A stretch of 55,467 bases of DNA from assembly GCA_964463245.1 (NCBI GenBank), contig CAYXBU010000004.1:1-55467 (forward strand). The letters are read 5' to 3'. Both the position numbers and the translations under genes were made by a program. Positions within the stretch are counted from its first letter, which is position 1, and every line of letters starts with the position of its first letter. The notes below the pieces were generated by a model. The model had not been told where the DNA came from, did no database searches, and saw nothing but the letters and a program-made list of their open reading frames with translations. Below, one piece after another: positions 1 to 7,777 of the stretch. This DNA is from CAMEON01 sp964463245 (GTDB taxonomy: Bacteria > Bacillota > Clostridia > Oscillospirales > CAG-272).

Positions 1-300
1 TTGCCGGCTTGGTCGCGGGCTTAGTAGCAGGCTCGGTAGGCGGTTCTGTGGGTGGCTCGGTGGGGACCGCAGTTGCCGGCTTGGTCGCAGGCTTAGTAGC
101 AGGCTCGGTAGGCGGTTCTGTGGGTGGTTCGGTGGGTGGTTCGGTGGGTGCCGCTGTTGCCGGCTTGGTCGCGGGCTTAGTTGCCGGCTCGGTCGCCGGT
201 TCGGTCGCCGGCTCGGTAGGTGCGGTGGTCGTTGGCTCGGTGGGCGGCTCGATAGGCGGCTCGGTAGGCGGCTCCACGGCAGATTCGCTCTCGCCGGGGG
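1..300. repeat. Tandem minisatellite inside the stalk-coding region
   Basis: Copies starting at 1, 73 and 157 open with nearly the same 20 bases (ttgccggcttggtcgcgggc) and give units of 72 and 84 bp. The difference is one 12-bp subrepeat, which is one TEPP tetrapeptide. All changes are multiples of 12 bp, so the reading frame is kept while stalk length could vary. Confidence 0.85.
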
Positions 301-892
301 TGATCTCGCTGTCTGTGGCATCCGAAGGGTCGGTCTCGGTGACAGGGGGATCGGTGTCGGGGGGCGTGGTCGCATCGGAGGTCGGCTCGCTCGTGTTCCA
401 CCAGGAGGGCGGCGCGATGGTTTCTCGATCGGACTTGCTCTCGCTGGGACGAGTGGTCTCGCGATCGCCGGTTCCCGGTTCGCCCTCGGCGGTCTCATCA
501 TACCCGGGGATTATGTAGTTTCCGTTTTTATCAGTCTCGATGATGGGGTCTCCGTTTTCGTCGGTGGGGAGTTCATAAATAGGTGCTGCTGTCTCCGGGC
601 GGATATAGGTGCCCGGGCGGTCGATCTTGGGACCATCTACATAGGAGGTGTCATTGAAACGCTTGTATTTCGAATAGAGGAAGATTCCGATTGCTAAGAT
701 GAGTGCCAGGATGAGAGAGCCGATCACGATCAGGACGATGCTCGTGATGCGCCATGCCAGCGAACGCTTCTTCTTAGTCGGCTTTGGAGGTTCCTCGGTC
801 GGAGAGTCCTCGATTGGAGTGTCCTCGATTGGAGTGCCTTCAGTCAGAGCATTCTCGTGTAGAGCATCCTCGTTTTGCCTGTTTTCCTGCAT
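1..892 (-). CDS. Membrane-anchored Pro/Thr/Glu/Lys repeat protein, 3' part outside window
   Basis: No stop codon is met before the window edge, so this is an N-terminal fragment of about 297 codons. The ATG at 892 follows GGAG. Residues 1-43 are polar and acidic, with two short IEDTP/IEDSP repeats and a basic KKKR stop. One hydrophobic helix spans about 49-72. The part after it is rich in Pro, Thr, Glu, Asp and Ser. From about codon 200 it becomes tetrapeptide repeats (TEPP, TEPA, TKPA) arranged in longer units of 72 and 84 bp. This suggests an N-terminal anchor with a long extended stalk outside the membrane, perhaps wall-spanning. I do not recognise a family, and any C-terminal domain is unseen. 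The Gly/Ser/Val-rich reading on the other strand is the antisense shadow of the repeats. Confidence 0.8.
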   Translation of the reverse strand, partial: MQENRQNEDALHENALTEGTPIEDTPIEDSPTEEPPKPTKKKRSLAWRITSIVLIVIGSLILALILAIGIFLYSKYKRFNDTSYVDGPKIDRPGTYIRPETAAPIYELPTDENGDPIIETDKNGNYIIPGYDETAEGEPGTGDRETTRPSESKSDRETIAPPSWWNTSEPTSDATTPPDTDPPVTETDPSDATDSEITPGESESAVEPPTEPPIEPPTEPTTTAPTEPATEPATEPATKPATKPATAAPTEPPTEPPTEPPTEPATKPATKPATAVPTEPPTEPPTEPATKPATKPA

Positions 893-955
893 GATTCTCC
901 GTGCCCGCCTGCGGGCGTCCTTTCCAAGAGGCAAAATGCCTCTTTTATATCCTTT

Positions 956-984
956 ATTATACCACATTTGGCTCTGTATCGCAA
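956..984 (-). promoter_or_regulatory. Sigma-A promoter of the repeat protein
   Basis: On the minus strand the -35 is TTGCGA (979-984), the spacer is 17 nt, and the -10 is TATAAT (956-961) preceded by TGG (extended -10). The untranslated leader would hold two hairpins, AAGAGGCA/TGCCTCTT and GCCCGC/GCGGGC, the second just before the ribosome site. Confidence 0.8.
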
Positions 985-1140
985 CAGGTTTCCAGAAAAG
1001 TTTACAAGTCGTTCGCACAGAGGATCCGGGCGGTAGAAGTCTGTTGAACCGTGTCATATCCTGCCGCCGTCGCATATGATGGGAGTGGGCAAGACCCTCC
1101 GTGGGTAAACCCCAACCATTGCTTCAAGGAGGTCATCCAT

Positions 1141-2043
1141 ATGTCTGAGAATAAGTTCCCCTGCGGCGCACCGCCCGCCCAGAACGGTTGCGGCAGAGAG
1201 GGTCCACGGGGCAGTGCCTGCATCGAGACCGGCCGCATCCTGGATTCCTGTCGGGACAGGGATTGCTTTGAGAATGTCCGCGTATTTCTGACCGAGATGG
1301 GACAGGAGCTGATCGAGAGCACGAGTCAGGTGCGGGTCAAGGAATGCTGCATCGCCTGGACCTACATCGGCATCGACCCTGTGCAGTTCAATCGGGGCTT
1401 CTACTCCATCACCGTCCGCTTTTTCGTCAAGCTGATCTGCGAGGCCTGCGTGTGCGGCGGTCGCGGGCAGGAGTTTGACGGCATCGCCGTGCTGGAGAAG
1501 CAGGTGGTGCTCTTCGGCGGGGACAGCAGTGTCAGCGTCTTCCGCAGCAGCGGGGATTCCTCCACCTTCTGCGCCGAGCCGGAGCCGTGCTACAAGGAGC
1601 GCAGTGTGCCTACCGCCGTGGTGGAGGTCGTGGATCCCATTGTGTTGGGGAGCCGCGTGCTGGAGCCGTGTGACGGATCGGGTCTGCCGGACGGTCGCCC
1701 CGGGGACATCCCGGAGTCCATTGCGGCCTGCCTGTCGGGACCTTTGGCCTCGGATGCGCCGTCCGGCACCTGCGGGTGTGGCAACCCGCCGCCCCGTCCG
1801 CGCCGCGTGCTGAGCGTGTCGCTGGGCATCTTCTCCCTCATCCGCGTGGTGCGCCCCGCGCAGTATATCATCACGGCCTCCGAGTTCATCATTCCCGACA
1901 AGGAGTGCGTGACCGCCACCCCGAGTGACCCCTGCGCCCTGTTCCGCTCCATGGCTTTCCCGGTGTCGGAGTTCTCGCCGGTCGGCTTGACTCCCCCGCC
2001 GAGCGGCGGCGAGAAGCCCGGTCGGTGCGGCTGCGGCGGCTGA
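1141..2043 (+). CDS. Cysteine-rich protein of unknown function
   Basis: The product has 300 residues. The start is fixed by AAGGAGGT eight bases before the ATG. There is no signal peptide and no clear membrane helix. Cys residues are frequent: PCGAPP, GCG and CRDRDCF near the N-terminus, ECC and CEACVCGG in the middle, CGCGNPPPRPRR near residue 230, and a C-terminal RCGCGG. The stretch CRDRDCFENVRVFLTEMG looks like the conserved core of a family I associate with uncharacterised clostridial proteins, but I cannot name a domain. The middle is beta-rich (ITVRFFVKLICEAC). The Cys content could mean metal binding or disulfide cross-linking, for example in a spore or surface layer, but this is speculation. 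A shorter reading of the same DNA on the minus strand was judged a shadow. Confidence 0.75.
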   Translation: MSENKFPCGAPPAQNGCGREGPRGSACIETGRILDSCRDRDCFENVRVFLTEMGQELIESTSQVRVKECCIAWTYIGIDPVQFNRGFYSITVRFFVKLICEACVCGGRGQEFDGIAVLEKQVVLFGGDSSVSVFRSSGDSSTFCAEPEPCYKERSVPTAVVEVVDPIVLGSRVLEPCDGSGLPDGRPGDIPESIAACLSGPLASDAPSGTCGCGNPPPRPRRVLSVSLGIFSLIRVVRPAQYIITASEFIIPDKECVTATPSDPCALFRSMAFPVSEFSPVGLTPPPSGGEKPGRCGCGG

Positions 2044-2067
2044 GGATACGCTCATACCGACAAGGGA

Positions 2068-2097
2068 GGGGAGGAGCTTCTGCAGAAGCTCCTCCCC
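2068..2097. repeat. 30-bp perfect palindrome downstream of the Cys-rich gene
   Basis: A perfect 15+15 inverted repeat starts with GGGGAGGAGCTTC. It lies 25 bp after the stop codon and could end transcription, but no U-run follows it. It sits at the edge of the dispersed repeat copy described next. Confidence 0.6.
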
Positions 2098-2106
2098 AAA
2101 AGCATT

Positions 2107-2464
2107 TCTTAAAGGTACTGGGGGTAGGGATCCCACAAGGAATACGACCTGCGGGTCGCAGCGATTGACGGTTTCAGACACAACTCCGACGGAGTGCGAG
2201 TAGACAAACTATAGGTAAGCATTCCCTCGACAGAATAAAGGGCACCTCTAAATATTCCGCGTGCTACGAGCGGCGAGAAGATTTTTTGTCAGTTTAAACA
2301 AAAAGTCGCGCGCGTAGTTCACCCTACGCGAAGGCTTTTTGTGACAAATGACGGAAAAGCTTCCGCCGATTCGTGGTGCGCGGGATTTTTAGAGGTGCCC
2401 TAAAATGTCAGGAAAGTCCTTGATGGGGGTCTGGTGGAAACTTCCTTCAGAAAGTTTCCCCCGG
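2107..2464 (+). repeat. Dispersed intergenic repeat, copy A, interrupted by a palindromic element
   Basis: Two blocks are shared with copies at 19231-19377 and 40493-40633. The first is an early segment around gggggtagggatcccac (2120-2136). The second is a late segment starting aaagtccttga (2413) and ending in the hairpin ggaaacttccttcagaaagtttccc. Between them lies a 161-bp palindromic element (2240-2400). This fills the 433-bp gap between the Cys-rich gene and the beta-helix gene. I see no gene there. Confidence 0.7.
2240..2400. mobile_element. 161-bp palindromic MITE-like element, copy 1
   Basis: The perfect 13-bp terminal inverted repeats are gggcacctctaaa at the left and tttagaggtgccc at the right. 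The pairing continues imperfectly inward, so the whole element can fold as one long hairpin. It is flanked by TAAA on both sides (2236-2239 and 2401-2404), which fits a 4-bp target-site duplication. The core hairpin is CGCGTAG/CTACGCG (2311-2330) and recurs in the element at 54286. It has no coding capacity. Confidence 0.75.
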
Positions 2465-2476
2465 AAAAAATGAAAC

Positions 2477-3553
2477 TTACATCCCGTGTATGACCCGCCC
2501 CGACAGGTAGGCGGGGTAACCGTCCTCACCGTCCTCGCACAGAGTCGGATCGAAGATCGGATTCTGGATCACCCCAAGCCCGCCCGGCTCGGACACCTGC
2601 AGGAAGCGACGACCGCTCGAATCCTTCCGGAAGGAGATGTTCATGTTGTCCACGATGGCGCAGAACTTCCCGCCGACGCAGTCAAAGCCGATCTCCATGT
2701 CCCCCGGCGCGTACCACAGGGCAAAGCAGTGCTGGTAGACCGGCGTAGCCCCGCCGAGGAGGCGGAAGCCGGTGGCCATCTGGTCGCTGTAGCAGTAGCT
2801 GTACCAGTTATTCTGGTGGCTCTGATCGTCAAAGCCGATGCTCTTCTTGAAGTCGATGGCATACTCCCGACCGTCGGCCAGGGCAGGGATGTGGTTGCGG
2901 GGCGCACCACCGAAGATGAGGAGCGGATGGATGTCCCGCAGGGAGTTCCCGCCACTGCGCAGGAGGATACCTGTCTGCACCGCCGCGATGCGCATATTGT
3001 GGGCGGTGTTGTCGTAGCCTTCCAGCAGGACTCCGATGGAATCCGGCATATTGTTGCCGACGATGTTGACCTCCTCGATGTCGGCATCCGAGGATCCACT
3101 GTTGGCACCGAACTTGATGTGGATGCCGACCTGGGTGTGCTTGATGGACACGTGGGAGATCAGGGTCTCGCGGCCGCTGTCCACGGATATGCCGTTTGCT
3201 AAGTGATTTCCGTCGATGATGCCGCCGCGGATGCCGTAGTTGCTCCCGTTGATCTCGATGGTGTTGTACGGCTCCTTGCCCCCCAGACGGATGAGTGCCT
3301 CGGTGTCCGTCCAGCTGTCGGCGGCCTTGATGGTGGCAAAATCCGACAGCACTAAGGACACCGCGTGCGCGGGGTCAGCGGGGGTACAGATGGGCTTGGC
3401 TAAGATGTATTCCCCGTCGGGGAAGTAGATGGTTCTGTGCGGGTTCTCGTCAATGATACGCTGGAGCGCGTCCGAAAGGTCGGCACCCGTGTTGGCCTCC
3501 AGATGATCTGTCACGACAAGGTAGCCCGGCAGGGGCTGTTCCGAAATGCTCAT
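2477..3553 (-). CDS. Right-handed beta-helix (pectate-lyase-3-like) protein
   Basis: The product has 358 residues. The ATG at 3553 is preceded by AAGGAGGAG, and the longer reading frame upstream has no such site. The N-terminal part reads as the pectate-lyase superfamily / phage tailspike type: GADLSDALQRIIDENPHRT followed by IYFPDGEYIL, then repeated short beta strands with Asn/Gly turns (INGSNYGIRGGIIDGNHLANG). This fold usually binds or cleaves polysaccharide. No signal peptide is visible, so the protein would be cytoplasmic or exported by another route. It lies 14 bp downstream of the GH99-like gene, probably in one operon. Substrate and catalytic residues cannot be assigned. A structural or tailspike-like role is an alternative. 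Confidence 0.75.
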   Translation of the reverse strand: MSISEQPLPGYLVVTDHLEANTGADLSDALQRIIDENPHRTIYFPDGEYILAKPICTPADPAHAVSLVLSDFATIKAADSWTDTEALIRLGGKEPYNTIEINGSNYGIRGGIIDGNHLANGISVDSGRETLISHVSIKHTQVGIHIKFGANSGSSDADIEEVNIVGNNMPDSIGVLLEGYDNTAHNMRIAAVQTGILLRSGGNSLRDIHPLLIFGGAPRNHIPALADGREYAIDFKKSIGFDDQSHQNNWYSYCYSDQMATGFRLLGGATPVYQHCFALWYAPGDMEIGFDCVGGKFCAIVDNMNISFRKDSSGRRFLQVSEPGGLGVIQNPIFDPTLCEDGEDGYPAYLSGRVIHGM

Positions 3554-3567
3554 GTGAGGCTCCTCCT

Positions 3568-5652
3568 TTACTCGCGGTAGAGAAAATTGAACCGCCCGAT
3601 GGGCGCTGTCGACCCGTTCTCGTAGAAGTCCATGACCTCTGGCTTCTGCATATGGTCGCTCCACTTGAACTCAAAGTCCAGCTTGCCGACCGGCATATAG
3701 CTGCGGGGCAGGGCGACCGTCAGGCTCTTGCCGTTGACGTGCAGGGCGACCCTGCCGAGGGACTGCCAGGTAAAGCTGCCCGTCTGCGCGGTCGGGAGGT
3801 AGGCCTCCAGTGTGGCGCGACCTGCGGGGGCGGGCAGACGGCCGATGACCAGATCGTAGCCCTCCCAGCCGGTCTCTCGCTTGCGGTCGGTGTTGATGAA
3901 CAGGGTCATCCAACCCTCCCCCTCGCGCGGGGTGATGGGTTCGGCGCAGGTGACATGGAAGTAGACATAGTCGGCATCCCGCGCGACCTGCGCCTCCACG
4001 ATGTCGTTGCGCCCGCTGGTGTTGACGTAATGGTAGCCCTTGAAACCGTCCCAGTCGCGGTGCAGGGTCAGACCGCGCGGGGAGCGGTAGACAGGAGTCA
4101 CGTCCCGCCACTGACGCTCGCCGCCGGCCACACGGATGGTCTTCTCGGGGGACACCGCCTGACGGGCACCCGCTCCCTTGAAGCGGCGGATGTTGTGCGC
4201 CAGCTGGAGGTAGTAGGTGTCCAGGTAGCCGTCCCTGTCCATCTCAATGTCGCGGCTGTGCTCGCGGTCGTATTGATCCACCATGGCCAGCTGGGTGGAG
4301 TCGTTGTCCTTGAGCCACGGCTCGTGGAACTGCCCCATGATCCACTCGTTCCAGCCCGTGACGAACACCAGGTCGGGGTCAAGGTCAATGGCGCGATCCC
4401 ACTGCTCCTGCACATTGTAGCCGTACTTGTAGGAGTCACCGTTCAGGTGTGCAAAGCCGTCTCGGCCGGTGTAGCTCCGCCCGAAGGTGTCCTTCGCGTT
4501 GAAGTGGGTACAGATGCGTTCGGGGTTGGCGTTCTGCCCGACCCCCACCACGACCTCTTCGCAGCTGCCGTCGGGGCGGGTGACATACTTGTTCTGCGGG
4601 TAGACCTCCAGCCAGCCCCACTGGTCGGGGCGGGTGGCTCCGCCTGCGTACAGGGGTTGTCCCGGTCGGAAGGTGAAGAAGTTGCGGATCTCGTCCAGCA
4701 GCTTGGTGTCGCTTTCGCACAGCCCGACCTCGGGCAGAGCCTCGGGGTAGGCCATGACCAGCGGCTTGCCGTCCACGCGGAACCACAGGTCGGAGTACAG
4801 CCCCGGCTTGTACAGGTTCTGGTACAGGGCACGGAGCATCAGGTCGGTCTCGTGCATGGGACCGAAGTTCATCATGAAGGCGACCTGCGGGGTGCGGATG
4901 CCGTCCTCGCGCGCCTCGTGCAGACCTTGCAGGAGCGGCTCGTAAGCATCCCGCCAGAGCAGGGCACCGTTGGTGCAGTCGAACATGATCATGTCCACCC
5001 CTGCGGCGGCCAGGAGGGCGGCATGATGGCGAATGATCCACGGGTCGGAGTTGCGGTAGAAGCCATAGAACGGCTCATGCCAGTGGCACTGGAAGGGACC
5101 CTCGCCCCACGCGGGGTGATCCTTGCGGTACTCGGCGGCGGGGTATTGATCCAGCACGTCCACCACGTCCACGGGGCGCAGGTGCGCGTGGGACTCCCGC
5201 CATGTCCAGTAGAAGATACCTACCTTCTTATCCCGCCGCTTGCCCCGCACATCCTCCACCGAGGCGGCCTTGCGCCCCAGCATATCCGTGACCTCCCAGC
5301 TCTCGGAGGCGAAGTCGAGCAGATCCTTCTCGGGGGTCGGGGTATAGGTGGACGGCGGGTAGGCCTCCTCGGGGGAGACCGAGAGGGCGTACAGCTTGCC
5401 GCTCCGCTGGAGCTTGACCGTGACCTCATGTATGCCGACCGTTTCGTCGATGGCGAACACCACCTCGGTGGTGGGCTTTCCGTCGCTGGAAAGAGCCGTC
5501 GCGCCGATGGTCTTTCCGTCGGCGAACAGGATGGCGAAGCCGGTGTTCCCGGCATCCGAGAAGGTCAGGCGGGCACTGCGCGCACCGGTGCCGAAATCCA
5601 GCTGTCCTGCGCGGTAGATGCGATTTTCTGTATCGAATATCAGGTCTGTCAT
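3568..5652 (-). CDS. GH99/WbsX-like glycoside hydrolase-type protein with C-terminal carbohydrate-binding-like domain
   Basis: The product has 694 residues. The start at 5652 is preceded by AAAGGA, while the ATG six codons upstream has no site. A beta-sandwich-like N-terminal part (1-100) is followed by a TIM-barrel-like centre with GIFYWTW (145-151), DMIMFDCTNG (220-229) and FVTGWNEWIMG (430-440). The last motif resembles the WNEW signature of GH99-like/WbsX proteins. Residues about 520-694 (YVYFHVTCAEPI, MTLFINTDRKRETGWEGYD) resemble a CBM9-type sugar-binding domain. There is no signal peptide, so it would act on sugars inside the cell or be released unusually. It is the first gene of a two-gene operon with the beta-helix protein. 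The exact glycan is unknown. Confidence 0.7.
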   Translation of the reverse strand: MTDLIFDTENRIYRAGQLDFGTGARSARLTFSDAGNTGFAILFADGKTIGATALSSDGKPTTEVVFAIDETVGIHEVTVKLQRSGKLYALSVSPEEAYPPSTYTPTPEKDLLDFASESWEVTDMLGRKAASVEDVRGKRRDKKVGIFYWTWRESHAHLRPVDVVDVLDQYPAAEYRKDHPAWGEGPFQCHWHEPFYGFYRNSDPWIIRHHAALLAAAGVDMIMFDCTNGALLWRDAYEPLLQGLHEAREDGIRTPQVAFMMNFGPMHETDLMLRALYQNLYKPGLYSDLWFRVDGKPLVMAYPEALPEVGLCESDTKLLDEIRNFFTFRPGQPLYAGGATRPDQWGWLEVYPQNKYVTRPDGSCEEVVVGVGQNANPERICTHFNAKDTFGRSYTGRDGFAHLNGDSYKYGYNVQEQWDRAIDLDPDLVFVTGWNEWIMGQFHEPWLKDNDSTQLAMVDQYDREHSRDIEMDRDGYLDTYYLQLAHNIRRFKGAGARQAVSPEKTIRVAGGERQWRDVTPVYRSPRGLTLHRDWDGFKGYHYVNTSGRNDIVEAQVARDADYVYFHVTCAEPITPREGEGWMTLFINTDRKRETGWEGYDLVIGRLPAPAGRATLEAYLPTAQTGSFTWQSLGRVALHVNGKSLTVALPRSYMPVGKLDFEFKWSDHMQKPEVMDFYENGSTAPIGRFNFLYRE

Positions 5653-5705
5653 AGGGATACATCCTTTCATGACTGATTTGCGTGCAGCTGCTCTGCACTG
5701 CTATC

Positions 5706-5734
5706 ATCCTACCACATTTTGGCGAGAAAGTCAA
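5706..5734 (-). promoter_or_regulatory. Sigma-A promoter of the glycan operon
   Basis: Minus-strand TTGACT (5729-5734), a 17-nt spacer, and TAGGAT (5706-5711) with TGG in front. It diverges from the promoter at 5829. Confidence 0.7.
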
Positions 5735-5828
5735 CCGGTTTCAAGCAATTATTCGACCTTTTATACAATTTCGGACGACCACCTGCGGGCTGCTCGGCTC
5801 GATTTTTTACAAAAAAAGCGATTTACCC

Positions 5829-5857
5829 TTTACAAATGCCTCCATTCGTGCTATAAT
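5829..5857 (+). promoter_or_regulatory. Sigma-A promoter of the zinc-ribbon membrane protein
   Basis: TTTACA (5829-5834), a 17-nt spacer, and TATAAT (5852-5857) with TGC just before it. The untranslated leader carries the hairpin CACCGATC/GATCGGTG. Confidence 0.85.
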
Positions 5858-5911
5858 ATCCAAGTACGAAGCCCACCGATCGAGATCGGTGAGCGAGAAA
5901 GGAGTATGATC

Positions 5912-6391
5912 ATGTCATATTGTAAGAAATGCGGCACAGAGATCGAGGACGGCGTTAAGTTTTGTCCCTCCTGCGGCACGGCTACCGGGGAAAAGGCTGA
6001 TGAGACCTCCGGCAAGAGCTTTACCGACTCTGTGGCGGATCTGAACAACACCGCCGATACGACGGCAGAGTTCGATGCTAAAGACATTGAGGACAACAAG
6101 GTCATGGCGCTCTTGTCCTACATAGGCCCCCTGTTCTTGGTGCCTATGCTGGCGGCACCCAATTCCAAGTTTGCCCGCTATCACGCCAACCAGGGACTGG
6201 TGCTCTTTTTGGCAGAGCTGATCCTCAGCGCAGTGTCGTGGGTGATCGGGTTTATTCCGTTTGTGGGCTGGATATTCGGACTTGTGGCCGGGGTGGCCTC
6301 TTTAGCCGGTCTCATTCTGGGGATCGTCAACGCTGCCAACGGACGGGCAAAGGAGCTCCCGCTGATCGGGCACATTCGCCTGTACAAGTAA
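5912..6391 (+). CDS. Zinc-ribbon DUF4870-type membrane protein
   Basis: The product has 159 residues. The ATG at 5912 is seven bases after AGGAG. An ATG at 5906 is too close to it. The N-terminus is a four-Cys zinc ribbon (YCKKCG and FCPSCG, Cys4, 7, 18 and 21). An acidic linker follows. From about residue 65 there is a DUF4870/Tic20-like membrane domain (ALLSYIGPLFLVPML, FARYHANQGLVLFL, VIGFIPFVGWIFGLV) with three to four helices and the typical HANQG turn. The molecular role of this family is not known. The gene is transcribed alone and ends at a hairpin shared with the converging esterase. Confidence 0.8.
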   Translation: MSYCKKCGTEIEDGVKFCPSCGTATGEKADETSGKSFTDSVADLNNTADTTAEFDAKDIEDNKVMALLSYIGPLFLVPMLAAPNSKFARYHANQGLVLFLAELILSAVSWVIGFIPFVGWIFGLVAGVASLAGLILGIVNAANGRAKELPLIGHIRLYK

Positions 6392-6404
6392 GGCGGTATA
6401 CACG

Positions 6405-6440
6405 AAAAAGGGACGACCTTCAGAGGCCGCCCCTTTTTTT
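6405..6440. terminator. Bidirectional terminator
   Basis: A-run, GGGACGACCT, short loop, AGGCCGCCCC, then seven T. It lies between two converging genes and serves both strands. Two G-T pairs interrupt the stem. Confidence 0.8.
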
Positions 6441-6441
6441 G

Positions 6442-7110
6442 TCAGATAGGTCTGACATAATGCGTATTCAGGAATGTCTCGATCACCCGAGCCAGCCGTG
6501 CGTTGCCCGCATCGTTGGGGTGCAGACCGTCCGGCATATAGGTCTCGCGCTGTATCGGGATGCGGGGATGCACACCGAAGCTCGCGTACAGATCCAGCAC
6601 GGGGATGGCGTACCGCTCGGCGACCTCCCGCATGATGTCCACATAGCCCTTGAGGGGGAGCATGGGCGGCTTGAAGCCGTCCCCGCGCGGATCCTCCTCG
6701 TTCCACCGACGGAGGGGGGTCATGAAGAAGATGAACTTGTCGGGGTAGGTGGTCAAGAGGTAGGAGAAGAGATGATCCAGTGCCCCGTAGAAGCTGTACA
6801 CATCCGTGTCCTGCGGGGTGCCGATGGGAGCCTGACCGTGTCCGTAGTCGTTTGTGCCGCCGAACACGCAGATTATGTCGGCATCCTTGTCCATGCTCTC
6901 GGCGCGCAGGTTGAAGTCCAGATCAAAGGACTCGGGGACACTTTTCTGTGTCTGCCGCGCAACGCGGGTACCGCTGACTCCGTACCCGACCGTCTGCATC
7001 CCGGTGCTCTCGCCCAGCACGCGCCAGTAGACCTTGTCAGGGGACGAGGTACCGACCCCCTCGGTGATGGAGTCTCCGAGAAATATGGCCTTAAGACCCT
7101 TGAGTTCCAT
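6442..7110 (-). CDS. SGNH/GDSL-family esterase
   Basis: The product has 222 residues. AAGGAGG precedes the start. Block I GDSITEG (Ser nucleophile), block III GGTND and block V DGLHPND (Asp/His) are all present, so the catalytic set is complete. There is no signal peptide, so it is likely cytoplasmic. Members hydrolyse acyl esters of lipids or acetyl groups on sugars, and the substrate cannot be read from sequence. It follows the two plsY genes by 19 bp on the same strand, which hints at a lipid-linked role, but this is only context. Confidence 0.85.
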   Translation of the reverse strand: MELKGLKAIFLGDSITEGVGTSSPDKVYWRVLGESTGMQTVGYGVSGTRVARQTQKSVPESFDLDFNLRAESMDKDADIICVFGGTNDYGHGQAPIGTPQDTDVYSFYGALDHLFSYLLTTYPDKFIFFMTPLRRWNEEDPRGDGFKPPMLPLKGYVDIMREVAERYAIPVLDLYASFGVHPRIPIQRETYMPDGLHPNDAGNARLARVIETFLNTHYVRPI

Positions 7111-7129
7111 GAGAAAAGCCTCCTTGAGA

Positions 7130-7777
7130 TCACGCCTTCGGCTTGCCGAAGATGTAGAATTTCTTTTCCGTTCCGTGGCAGAGCCGCACGATATTCGCGT
7201 GGTGTCGCAGGATCATAAAGAGAACGCACAGGGAGAAGAGGATCGTCGGGAGCAGGGAGTAGCTCCCCGCAGCGAACAGACCCCACAGGACTCCCGCCGA
7301 GGCGAGCATACCCGCCATGGTGGCCAGCGACATGAGGTTGAGGCAGAGGAGCAGGACGGTCATGAGCACTGTGCCGAGTAGGCCGGCTCGCCAATCTAAG
7401 AACCAGGAGGCGGTCAGGCAGACCAAGAACCCCTTGCCCCCCTTGAAGCCGTACCAGACGGGAAAGGCGTGTCCCAGCATGGCGGCGACGGCGGTCACCG
7501 AGACCCCCACCGTCCGACCGAGTCCGAAATGGCGGAACAGGAGACCGAACAGGGTAAAGAGCAGTGCCCCCTTGGCGATGTCCAGAAAGAAGACGAACCA
7601 AGCATACTTGCCGCCGAAGGAGCGTTTGAAGTTGGTAAAGCCCGCGTTTCCGCTCCCACAGGTGCGGATGTCCTTGTGGTAGATGGCGCGGGAGAGGATG
7701 ATGGCAGGGTTAAGCCCCGAGATCAGGTAACCCGACAGGACAGCGGCGATATACAGCAGAACAGTCGTAAGTTTCAT
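7130..7777 (-). CDS. plsY: Acyl-phosphate:glycerol-3-phosphate acyltransferase, paralogue 1
   Basis: The product has 215 residues, the usual PlsY length. PlsY moves an acyl group from acyl-phosphate to glycerol-3-phosphate and makes lysophosphatidic acid at the inner membrane. The three family motifs are present: GSGNAGFTN (41-49), GHAFPVWYGFKGGKG, and RHHANIVRLCHGTEKKF near the C-terminus. Five to seven hydrophobic helices are visible. The ATG directly follows the TGA of the upstream paralogue with no gap, and AAAGGA lies inside that gene's end, so the two are translated together. Confidence 0.9.
   Translation of the reverse strand: MKLTTVLLYIAAVLSGYLISGLNPAIILSRAIYHKDIRTCGSGNAGFTNFKRSFGGKYAWFVFFLDIAKGALLFTLFGLLFRHFGLGRTVGVSVTAVAAMLGHAFPVWYGFKGGKGFLVCLTASWFLDWRAGLLGTVLMTVLLLCLNLMSLATMAGMLASAGVLWGLFAAGSYSLLPTILFSLCVLFMILRHHANIVRLCHGTEKKFYIFGKPKA

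Noticed and set aside
1..300. CRISPR-like array
   Set aside because: The repeats are contiguous multiples of 12 bp without unique spacers and keep one reading frame.
9..518. Gly/Ser/Val repeat reading frame on the plus strand
   Set aside because: It is antisense to the TEPP/TKPA repeats, has no ribosome site, and the minus frame has promoter, ribosome site and membrane helix.
1054..2181. 375-codon frame on the minus strand
   Set aside because: Shadow of the Cys-rich gene in GC-rich DNA. The plus frame has AAGGAGGT at the right distance and a family-like sequence.
3652..5676. 674-codon frame on the plus strand
   Set aside because: Antisense of the GH99-like gene, low in sensible motifs, rich in Val/Gly/Leu as expected from mirrored codons.
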